Of a stretch of DNA of 36,444 nucleotides, positions 19,418-26,973 are shown one piece after another. The stretch lies in contig CAMDMI010000003.1 in the NCBI GenBank assembly GCA_945902135.1, forward strand, positions 1 through 36,444. The letters run 5' to 3'. Position 1 is the first letter of the stretch, and every line of letters begins with the position of its first letter. The DNA is from Spirosoma fluviale. GTDB lineage: Bacteria; Bacteroidota; Bacteroidia; Cytophagales; Flexibacteraceae. Under the pieces are notes generated by a model that was not told where the DNA came from, searched no databases, and was given only the letters and a program-made list of their open reading frames with translations. Both the position numbers and the translations under genes were made by a program.

Positions 19418-20458
19418 TGTTATTTTCTTCTTCGGAAATGCCAGTGAAGCTAGAATGCTGACGGCCAAAATGCCCACAATTACAATCAGTGAGTGTGAAT
19501 TGTTAAATCCAATTTCATGAAGCCAATGGTGGGCAAGCATCTTTACTCCAATAAAGGTCAACAACAAAGCCAAACCCAATTTCAGGTAATGGAAGATGTG
19601 CAGAATGTTCGCCAGAAAGAAAAACATGGAACGCAATCCGAGAATAGCGAAAATGTTGGAAAAGAAAACCAGGTATGGATCCTTGGTGACAGCAAATACG
19701 GCGGGAACGGAATCTACGGCAAAAATCAAATCCGTGAATTCAATAATCATCAACACAACAAAAAGTGGTGTTGCTACCAGTTTTCCATTTTGACGGATGA
19801 AGAAATTCTCACCGACATATTTCGGGAATACTGGAAGAAAGCGGGAAATGAATTTTAAAATCGGATGATTTTCAGTTTCGATGCTGTCTTTTTCATCATT
19901 CTCAAAAAACATCTTGATCCCTGTATATGCAAGGAAGGCACCGAACACATACATGATCCACCCAAACTTTGCCAGCAGCGCCGATCCAATGAAAATAAAT
20001 GTGCAGCGCAGTATGACAGCCCCGATAATCCCCCAAAATAGAATTTTCTTAAAATACTTTTCCCTTACGCCGAAGGATGTGAAAATGAGAATAATTACAA
20101 ATATGTTGTCTACCGATAAGGCATATTCTACCAAGTAGCCCGTGATAAATTCAAGGGACATATTGTCCCGATACAATTGTAGGCTTTCAACAAAATCATT
20201 GGTAAGGACAACCGGACTCGCAAATTTTTTCTGCAAGAGCTGCAGGTCTTCCATCGAATTTATGCCATGGATAAGGTCTCCGCGTCTATCTATGATAAAA
20301 TAGAAGCCAATGGCACACAATATCCAAACAAAGGACCAGGAGGCAGCTTCCTTAAAACTTACCGGTTTGTTTTTGGCGCTGAAAACCCCGAGGTCCAGAA
20401 AAATCATCAACGCAATGAAGACCAGGAAAGAAATAAAAAACAGGAGTTCGTTGCTCAT
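19415..20458 (-). CDS. TerC family integral membrane protein (Alx-like)
   Basis: 'FLDLGVFSAKNKPVSFKEAASWSFVWI', 'YALSVDNIFVIILIFTSFGV', 'IEFTDLIFAVDSVPAVFAVTKDPYLVFFSNIFAILGLRSMFFFLA'. Confidence 0.95.
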   Translation of the reverse strand: MSNELLFFISFLVFIALMIFLDLGVFSAKNKPVSFKEAASWSFVWILCAIGFYFIIDRRGDLIHGINSMEDLQLLQKKFASPVVLTNDFVESLQLYRDNMSLEFITGYLVEYALSVDNIFVIILIFTSFGVREKYFKKILFWGIIGAVILRCTFIFIGSALLAKFGWIMYVFGAFLAYTGIKMFFENDEKDSIETENHPILKFISRFLPVFPKYVGENFFIRQNGKLVATPLFVVLMIIEFTDLIFAVDSVPAVFAVTKDPYLVFFSNIFAILGLRSMFFFLANILHIFHYLKLGLALLLTFIGVKMLAHHWLHEIGFNNSHSLIVIVGILAVSILASLAFPKKKIT

Positions 20459-20655
20459 GAAGGAAACTGGTTCGGATGGCGTTTTGATTGTTGGACAAAG
20501 AAATATGGTTTTTCGTTAATCGAAGGCAGTATTTAGGGAATGGGATAAAATTAATGGAGCCGAAGGCCGGCAAATTCAAGAGACCGCACTGAAGGCAATT
20601 TTTTTTGTTGAATTTTGCCACGAATTCCCAAAATCCGGAATTGTAACAATAGAAT

Positions 20656-21549
20656 ATGGAACGGAAGGAGATTGTTGAAAGCTGGTTCAGAAAATTGCAA
20701 TCAAGCATAATTGAGGCACTGGAAACCGAGGATGGAAATGCCCGCTTTGGTACTGAAATTTGGGAGCGGCCTGGTGGCGGTGGGGGAGTAACCCGCCTTC
20801 TTACGGATGGAAATGCAATTGAGAAAGGTGGCGTTAATTTCTCGGCTGTTTTTGGTGCAACGCCAGAGCCAGTAAAGGCGAATTTTAAGACGGAGGCAGA
20901 TGAATTTTTTGCTTCTGGAGTTTCCATCGTGATTCACCCGAAAAATCCATTTGTGCCCATCATCCACATGAATGTCCGTTATTTTGAACTTTCAGATGGA
21001 AATGCCTGGTTTGGTGGTGGCATTGATCTTACCCCTGCTTATGTTTTTGAGGAGGATGCCTTGTTTTTTCATGGCAGCTTGAAAGTAGTTTGCGACCGAT
21101 TTGATTCCTCCTGGTACCAGCGTTTTAAAGAAAATGCCGACCGTTATTTTACCATAAAGCACCGAAAGGAAACCCGTGGCATTGGAGGCATTTTTTATGA
21201 CCATCTTTCTGCGAAACAAGATTCAGACTTTGAGCGCCTTTGGGCATTTACGCAGGCTGTAGGATCTGCTTTTGCTCCTGCTTACACAAATCTTATGGCG
21301 AAGCGAAAACAAATGCCATGGGGCGAAAATGAAAAACAATGGCAATTGCATCGCCGTTCAAGGTATGTGGAGTTTAATCTGGTTTATGATGCAGGCACAA
21401 AATTTGGTCTTGAGACCAATGGCCGAACAGAGTCCATCCTGATGAGTTTGCCTCCGCTAGCGCGCTGGGAGAGTAATTACGCGCCTGAACCTGATTCTCC
21501 AGAAGCCCTTAGCCAGGCTTTTTTTGATAAGTCTGCCGATTGGTTTTAG
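20656..21549 (+). CDS. hemF: Oxygen-dependent coproporphyrinogen III oxidase
   Basis: 'WERPGGGGGVTRLLTDGNAIEKGGVNFSAV', 'HMNVRYFE...AWFGGGIDLTPAY', 'RRSRYVEFNLVYDAGTKFGLETNGRTESILMSLPP'. Confidence 0.97.
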   Translation: MERKEIVESWFRKLQSSIIEALETEDGNARFGTEIWERPGGGGGVTRLLTDGNAIEKGGVNFSAVFGATPEPVKANFKTEADEFFASGVSIVIHPKNPFVPIIHMNVRYFELSDGNAWFGGGIDLTPAYVFEEDALFFHGSLKVVCDRFDSSWYQRFKENADRYFTIKHRKETRGIGGIFYDHLSAKQDSDFERLWAFTQAVGSAFAPAYTNLMAKRKQMPWGENEKQWQLHRRSRYVEFNLVYDAGTKFGLETNGRTESILMSLPPLARWESNYAPEPDSPEALSQAFFDKSADWF

Positions 21550-21560
21550 GAAATGTATGA

Positions 21561-21596
21561 AACGAAAAAACCCGCCTTTAAGCGGGTTTTTTCGTT
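21561..21596. terminator. Perfect bidirectional terminator between convergent hemF and the PPIase gene
   Basis: 15-bp perfect arms AACGAAAAAACCCGC / GCGGGTTTTTTCGTT with loop CTTTAA. Confidence 0.92.
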
Positions 21597-21612
21597 AAGT
21601 GTTTGGACAAAA

Positions 21613-23715
21613 TTACATGAATTTCACCCGGTTGTCTTTTACCTTCTTCACCTCTTTGAGGGCTTCGGTAATGTAGTACTGACCACGGCTTACATATTTC
21701 TGCTCCAATTGAGTTTTGTAAGAGGAGTAATCTTTTGTAGCTGGTGCAGGTGTGAAGTTTGTCATCATCAACACGCCAACACCGCTTTCGCCAGTGAATG
21801 GTTTTGAAACCGCATTCGGCTTAAGGCCCATTGCCTTACCAATTGCGATTGGGTCATATCCAAAATCAGCAAGGTTGGATGCACTTAATGTGATGCCCAT
21901 TGCCTGGTTGTTCACAGCCCCAGCACCATAAGCGCTAGCCATTTCTTTTGGAGTTTTGCCTTTCAACTTGGCCAACATGATGGCAGCTTTCTTTTCTTTT
22001 AATAGGCCGGCTTTTACAATGTCTTTTACATCTTCAAGCTTGGCTTCACCTTCAGTAGTTTCGCTTTTTTTCATGGCCACTACATAACGATCGTTGAATT
22101 CAGAAAGTCTGCTTTCTCCAATTTTAGATTCGTCAGAGAATGCCCAGATTACAAGTCCTCTTGCGTCTGCAATGTCATTTACATATGCAGAGCTTTTCTG
22201 AAGCATGTTGGCTGTCATCTTTACGAGTTTGCCAGATTTTTTCGCCAGTGTATCAAGGGAAGCAAGGTCTGTAATTTTGCTCTTGAACTCATTGGCCTCA
22301 CGGTAAATAGATTCCTTGGTTCTGTCACCAGCGCTGATGTTTCTCGCGATGTTGGCCACTTTAAATTTAAGGTTGGTCTTTGGTTCTGTAACCTTGATGA
22401 TGTGGTAGCCGAAATCTGTTTCAACCACATCTGCCAATAGACCTTTGCTAGGATAATCAAAAACAGCCTTTTCGAATGGCTTTACCATCCGGTTTTCGCC
22501 AAACCAACCAAGATCTCCACCTTGGGATGCAGTTCCGTCGGTTCCAAACTGCCTGGCCATTTCCTCAAATGATTCTCCTTTCTTAATTCTTGCAAGAACT
22601 GCAAGCGCACGGGATTTTGCACCAGCCTTGGCGGTATCAGATGGACCACTGGTTTTGAAAAGGATATGAGAAGCCTTTGCAAAATATTCGCCTTCGTTTA
22701 CACGGTCAATCAGTTTGTACATAGTGTACGTGGCGCCAGAAAGAAATGGTCCGTAAACCTGTCCTTTCTTCAAAGAATCTGGATTTCCGCTGATGTCTTT
22801 TGGAAGGTCGCCAATGCTCACACTCTTATATGCTTCTGTTCCATCTGATTTGGATTTTGCATAAGCGGTGTCGTTCTCAGCAGTTAAAAATTCTTCTTTC
22901 AAGCGGCCAAGTTCCTCTTGAAAAAAAGCAGAATCTTCAGCACTTGGCTGCACCATAAATTGAACATAGTCCAAAGTGCGGGTGTCCTGAGACTTGTACT
23001 TGAACTGAAAACGCTTGAGGTAATCCTGAAGCTCTTCATCTTTTACTTTGATGCTTGAATCTGGGATGGAAGAAAACGGAACAAAAAGAACATCCAAATC
23101 TGCCTTGGCTGTCTGACTTTCATATTCTCTTTTTGCTTCTGCTGTAGTGATGTAATTGGTTTTTGTAAGCAAGGCTTCGAATTTCGTCCTCAAACGATCA
23201 TCTGGAAGTTTGGCTTCAAAATTATACCAGGCAGCCTTTTGTTGTGGCTGGGCCTTGTCAATATTTTTAAGAAAGTTGATGACAAGACTCTTGTCAAACT
23301 CCTTGGTGTCTTGATTTACGAAAGTTGATTTAATGGCTGAATGAACATTTTCACCCTGAACCATATCCACTTTTTCGTCATCGGAAATGGTAACCCCAGC
23401 TCCATCTGCTTCCTGCCTATAAACTTTGTTGAAGATTAGCTGATTCCAGGCCTGTTCGCGAATGCTCTGCATTTCTTGTTCTGCCGGGTTTTTACCCTGT
23501 TGAACAAAGAAATCGTATTCGAGGCGTGCAATTTCATTCTGAAGATCTTCAAGGCTTATGTCCTCACCGTTGATTTCACCAACGATTTGCTTTCCACCGA
23601 AAATATTTGAGTTGGGCGTAAGAAGGTCACTTCCTACTACGAATAGTCCCAGAGAAACTGCTACAATGCCAACGGCCAGTCCGGCTCGTTCTCTGATTTT
23701 GGTAATGATTGCCAT
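21613..23715 (-). CDS. SurA N-domain/PpiC peptidylprolyl isomerase (PpiD-like, membrane anchored)
   Basis: N-terminal 'MAIITKIRERAGLAVGIVAVSLGLFVV', parvulin 'AKASHILFKTSG...ARIKKGESFEEMARQFGTDGTASQGGDLGWFGENRMVKPFEKAVF', SurA_N-like N-terminus. Confidence 0.93.
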   Translation of the reverse strand: MAIITKIRERAGLAVGIVAVSLGLFVVGSDLLTPNSNIFGGKQIVGEINGEDISLEDLQNEIARLEYDFFVQQGKNPAEQEMQSIREQAWNQLIFNKVYRQEADGAGVTISDDEKVDMVQGENVHSAIKSTFVNQDTKEFDKSLVINFLKNIDKAQPQQKAAWYNFEAKLPDDRLRTKFEALLTKTNYITTAEAKREYESQTAKADLDVLFVPFSSIPDSSIKVKDEELQDYLKRFQFKYKSQDTRTLDYVQFMVQPSAEDSAFFQEELGRLKEEFLTAENDTAYAKSKSDGTEAYKSVSIGDLPKDISGNPDSLKKGQVYGPFLSGATYTMYKLIDRVNEGEYFAKASHILFKTSGPSDTAKAGAKSRALAVLARIKKGESFEEMARQFGTDGTASQGGDLGWFGENRMVKPFEKAVFDYPSKGLLADVVETDFGYHIIKVTEPKTNLKFKVANIARNISAGDRTKESIYREANEFKSKITDLASLDTLAKKSGKLVKMTANMLQKSSAYVNDIADARGLVIWAFSDESKIGESRLSEFNDRYVVAMKKSETTEGEAKLEDVKDIVKAGLLKEKKAAIMLAKLKGKTPKEMASAYGAGAVNNQAMGITLSASNLADFGYDPIAIGKAMGLKPNAVSKPFTGESGVGVLMMTNFTPAPATKDYSSYKTQLEQKYVSRGQYYITEALKEVKKVKDNRVKFM

Positions 23716-23823
23716 TGATCTGTTTTAGAAAAAGGAGTGCAAAGAAAGTCGAATGAATGCTCAATACCAAACCAAAATCAGAGGCTTTGCAGAGACTTTA
23801 ATAAATAAATCAAATAAAGTATC

Positions 23824-23976
23824 TCAGCAGTCTTTTACTGGACAGGGAATTGGACCACTTTTGGGAATCTTTCTGCCTTTTTGAAGGCCATTGGAATGAC
23901 TTACCCTACAGGCAGAAAGTGAAAAGACCAGAATCATTAAAAATGCGATTTTTCTTAAAACAATCATGTTCATCAT
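23824..23976 (-). CDS. Small lipoprotein (50 aa), missed by the ORF track
   Basis: My reverse-strand translation: MMNMIVLRKIAFLMILVFSLSACRVSHSNGLQKGRKIPKSGPIPCPVKDC*. Hydrophobic signal, LSAC lipobox, C-terminal CPVKDC, and a TATTTTTG -7 box upstream. Confidence 0.65.
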   Translation of the reverse strand: MMNMIVLRKIAFLMILVFSLSACRVSHSNGLQKGRKIPKSGPIPCPVKDC

Positions 23977-23998
23977 TGACAATCCGAATTCCTTGCTA

Positions 23999-24006
23999 CA
24001 AAAATA
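23999..24006 (-). promoter_or_regulatory. Putative -7 box (TATTTTTG) for the small lipoprotein
   Basis: Reverse-strand exact TAnnTTTG match, 22 bp upstream of its start. Confidence 0.4.
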
Positions 24007-24072
24007 GGGTTAATAAAAAGGTTTTACGGAAAATCTGCATCAAGTCTTTCATCGAAATTAAAATCGGAAACT

Positions 24073-24080
24073 TATATTTG
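24073..24080 (+). promoter_or_regulatory. Putative -7 box (TATATTTG) for the Ig-like lipoprotein
   Basis: Exact TAnnTTTG match, 34 bp upstream of ATG 24115. Confidence 0.5.
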
Positions 24081-24114
24081 CAGCAAGTTTATAAAACATC
24101 CAATTTTTAACAAA

Positions 24115-25020
24115 ATGAAAATCAACGCACAAAGTTTTATCTGGCTTCTATTTGCCGGGCTCATCGGTTTCAGTTCATGTTCTTCTGATGAAGAAACACC
24201 TGTTCCGACCATTGCCATCAACACCAACAGTTTGGGTTCTGACCAGACAGCCGGTTCTGCTGCTACCGGAGCAACTGTTACCATTAACCTTACTGCTGAA
24301 GCAACAGAAGGAATTGCAAAGTTAAATGCAACCAAAACTGTAGGCGGAACCGAGAATAGTCTTATTGGTTATCCGGTAACTTCAAATTTCAATAGTTCAA
24401 CCAAACACACCTGGAACGCTACTTATACCGTTACAGAGACATCAGGAACTGTAGTCTTGAAATTTTCTGTTGAAGACAAGAAAGGAAAGATTTCAAGTAA
24501 GTCTTTTACCATCACCGTAGTAAACGATGATTATAACTCTTACACATCTGTTTTGCTTTTTGCACCTCTTCAAGACAATACATCTAAAACATTCTTGTCT
24601 TTAGCATCTGGAACTACTTATAATTTCACTGAAGCTTCTGCAAGTCCTGCTTCTGTGGATATGGGTTATTTCTATGGCAATTCAGCCCTTGCTGCTTTTG
24701 CATCACCTTCTGATTATCTAACAAGTGCATATGACCTTTCTGCTTGGGCTACCCGTAATGCAACTTCATTCCGTTCAACTTCTGCTGATTTTGCAGCGGC
24801 TTCTTCAGCTGCGGGTCTTGCTTCAACTTATGCTGCAGGAACTCCTGCTACAGACGGAACAAACCCAAGTGGTGGAGATACCCGTATTTACAACCTTACT
24901 GATGGACAGGTTGTGGCTTTCAGCACTGCCGGTGGCAAGAAAGGACTTATCAAAGTTGTTTCCAGAACAGGTACAGCGCCAAATGTAAATCTTACAGTTG
25001 CTGTTAAGGTTCAGAAATAA
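24115..25020 (+). CDS. Surface/extracellular lipoprotein with Ig-like N-terminal domain, function unknown
   Basis: Signal peptide with lipobox 'GFSSC' then SSDEE; beta-rich Thr/Ser/Ala-rich sequence with 'VLKFSVEDKKGKISSKSFTITVVND'. Confidence 0.75.
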   Translation: MKINAQSFIWLLFAGLIGFSSCSSDEETPVPTIAINTNSLGSDQTAGSAATGATVTINLTAEATEGIAKLNATKTVGGTENSLIGYPVTSNFNSSTKHTWNATYTVTETSGTVVLKFSVEDKKGKISSKSFTITVVNDDYNSYTSVLLFAPLQDNTSKTFLSLASGTTYNFTEASASPASVDMGYFYGNSALAAFASPSDYLTSAYDLSAWATRNATSFRSTSADFAAASSAAGLASTYAAGTPATDGTNPSGGDTRIYNLTDGQVVAFSTAGGKKGLIKVVSRTGTAPNVNLTVAVKVQK

Positions 25021-25036
25021 TTCACAGCATTGAAAT

Positions 25037-25067
25037 TGAAAATCCCGCTGAAAGGCGGGATTTTTTT
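25037..25067 (+). terminator. Rho-independent terminator after the Ig-like lipoprotein
   Basis: AATCCCGC-TGAAAG-GCGGGATT followed by a T-run. Confidence 0.9.
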
Positions 25068-25179
25068 ATTTATATCCATCCGTATTTATCAAATAGAATC
25101 TATGGGTTTTGTTGATCGCTTTTGATTTGGAATGTTCTGTGCATTCCGTTTTGGGAGTTATTATTAGAAGTAATGGACA

Positions 25180-25205
25180 AAAAAAATCCCGCGAAAGCGG
25201 GATTT
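25180..25205 (-). terminator. Terminator of the histone H1-like gene (reverse strand)
   Basis: AAATCCCGC-GAAA-GCGGGATTT with a T-run on the reverse strand. Confidence 0.85.
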
Positions 25206-25232
25206 AAATTTCTGTAGAACAGAAGAGAAGAA

Positions 25233-25412
25233 TTATTTTTCTTCGTTCTTCTTGTTCTGAACCTGAGAGCGGATGTCCTGGGCCAGAACTTTCATGTCCT
25301 GCATTCCTTTGCGGACACGGGTTCCTGCTGCTTGGTTCTCCTTGTTGTAGAACTTGTCAAAGTCACCTTCTAGGGACATAACGAGGTTCTTTAGTTCGTC
25401 AAATCTGTTCAT
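25233..25412 (-). CDS. Histone H1-like (Hc1 family) small protein, 59 aa
   Basis: My translation: MNRFDELKNLVMSLEGDFDKFYNKENQAAGTRVRKGMQDMKVLAQDIRSQVQNKKNEEK*. It matches the short Bacteroidota 'histone H1' family as I recall it. Missed by the ORF track (length cutoff). Confidence 0.85.
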   Translation of the reverse strand: MNRFDELKNLVMSLEGDFDKFYNKENQAAGTRVRKGMQDMKVLAQDIRSQVQNKKNEEK

Positions 25413-25516
25413 AATTTTTTTTGTTTGAGGGTAATCCTATTGGTCTCTCGGTGGAACATTATTTCTTGCAATCTTTTCGAAAAAAAACAGCCTTTCCAAA
25501 AAAAAATGTGAAAATT

Positions 25517-26758
25517 TTATAAAACCGCGTATTCTGATGAGATATACTCATTGTTACGGAGCTTCACATAAATTTCTTCTAGGGCTTTTACGGTGATTTC
25601 TATGTCAGATTCTGTATGTAAAGCAGTGGGAATCAGTCTCAAAATAATAAGACCCTTTGGAATTACCGGGTAACACACCGGCGAACAAAAAAGTCTGTAA
25701 TTTTCTCGGAGGTCAATGGCCAATTTTGCCACCTGATTCTCATCGCATTTAAGGATTACAGGGGTAACAGGCGAACTTGTGGTGCCAATATTGAACCCTT
25801 TTTCCCTGAGTGAGCTCTGAAGTTTGGTGCAAATCTCCCAAAGTCGGTCCTTAAGTTCTGGTTTAGTGCGGAGAAGTTCAAGTCTTTTTAGCGCTCCGAT
25901 TACCAGAGGCATGGGCAGTGATTTGGCAAAGATTTGTGAGCGCATGTTGTAGCGCAGGTAATCGATTACTTGCTCATCGCTTGAAATAAAAGCGCCGATC
26001 GATGCCATGCTTTTGGCAAAAGTTGAGAAATAGATATCAATCCCATCCTGGCAGCCTTGTGCTTCTCCTGTTCCGGCACCGGTTTTTCCCATGGTACCGA
26101 ATCCGTGTGCATCATCCACAAGCAGACGGAAACTGTATCGTTCTTTCAATTCAACAATTTCCTTGAGTTTGCCCTGATTTCCGGACATACCGAAGACGCC
26201 TTCGGTAATGACCATGATGGAACCACCAGTTTCCTCAACAATTTTATTGGCGCGTTGCAATTGTTTTTCCAATCCGGCGATGTCGTTGTGCCCAAAAACA
26301 AAACGCTTGCCGATGTGCATCCGGAGTCCGTCCAGAATACAGGCATGCGATTCTGCATCATATACCACAACATCGTGGCGGTCGAGCAGACAATCGATCG
26401 CAGACATAATTCCCTGGTAGCCAAAATTGAGCAGGTATGTGGCCTCTTTGCCTACAAATTCTGAAAGCTCAGCTTCAAGTTGCTCGTGGTAATCAGAATT
26501 GCCAGACATCATGCGGGCTCCCATTGGGTAACCCAGACCAAATTGTGCTGAGGCGTCTGCATCTACTTTTCTTACCTCCGGATGGTTGGCAAGACCCAGA
26601 TAGTTGTTAAGACTCCAGTTAAGGACTTTTTTGCCTTTAAATTCCATGTATGGACCAATTTCACCTTCCAGTTTCGGAAAAGTAAGATATCCGTGCGCCA
26701 TTTTGGAATGTTTGCCGAGCGGCCCTCTGTTTTGAAGTAGTTTCTCAAATAAATCCAC
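25517..26758 (-). CDS. PLP-dependent alpha-oxoamine synthase family (BioF/Kbl/serine palmitoyltransferase-like)
   Basis: 'NNYLGLANHPEV', 'GYPMGARMMSGNSDYHEQLEAELSEFVGKE', 'VYDAESHACILDGLRM', 'LLVDDAHGFGTMGKTGAGTGE', 'FSTFAKSMASIGAF' (PLP-Lys). Confidence 0.88.
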   Translation of the reverse strand: MDLFEKLLQNRGPLGKHSKMAHGYLTFPKLEGEIGPYMEFKGKKVLNWSLNNYLGLANHPEVRKVDADASAQFGLGYPMGARMMSGNSDYHEQLEAELSEFVGKEATYLLNFGYQGIMSAIDCLLDRHDVVVYDAESHACILDGLRMHIGKRFVFGHNDIAGLEKQLQRANKIVEETGGSIMVITEGVFGMSGNQGKLKEIVELKERYSFRLLVDDAHGFGTMGKTGAGTGEAQGCQDGIDIYFSTFAKSMASIGAFISSDEQVIDYLRYNMRSQIFAKSLPMPLVIGALKRLELLRTKPELKDRLWEICTKLQSSLREKGFNIGTTSSPVTPVILKCDENQVAKLAIDLRENYRLFCSPVCYPVIPKGLIILRLIPTALHTESDIEITVKALEEIYVKLRNNEYISSEYAVL

Positions 26759-26973
26759 TGTTAACGACTGTTTTGAGTAAAAAAAATATAGAAAAAAAAC
26801 AGTGCGAATTTAAGACAATATCCCCGAGAATCAAGTCTAGATGCTCTTGTTTTAGGGTCGGAGTTTATGTCCGACATTCTATCGGTCTTGCCTTACTTCC
26901 TTTTCAGGAAAATTCCTACTTTGCGCATGGCTTTCTTTTGGAGATTTGCCTGATCACACAAGCTATTAAAATC

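Noticed and set aside
19415-20458. TerC as evidence for a tellurite or Ter stress-response operon
   Set aside because: No terA/B/D/Z or other Ter partners nearby; a standalone TerC/Alx membrane protein is common in Bacteroidota.
23850-24110. 86-aa + strand ORF upstream of the Ig-like lipoprotein
   Set aside because: No recognisable domain, and it overlaps the much more plausible lipoprotein read on the opposite strand (23824-23976).
24725-24988. 87-aa Leu/Gln-rich ORF in an alternate frame of the Ig-like lipoprotein gene
   Set aside because: Produced by a frame shift through Ala/Ser/Thr-rich codons (GCT/TCT/ACT repeats); looks like a composition artefact.
25041-25205. Repeated AATCCCGC/GCGGGATT elements as a possible mobile repeat or CRISPR-like array
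   Set aside because: Only two copies, each a simple terminator hairpin for the adjacent gene; no spacer regularity and no cas genes.
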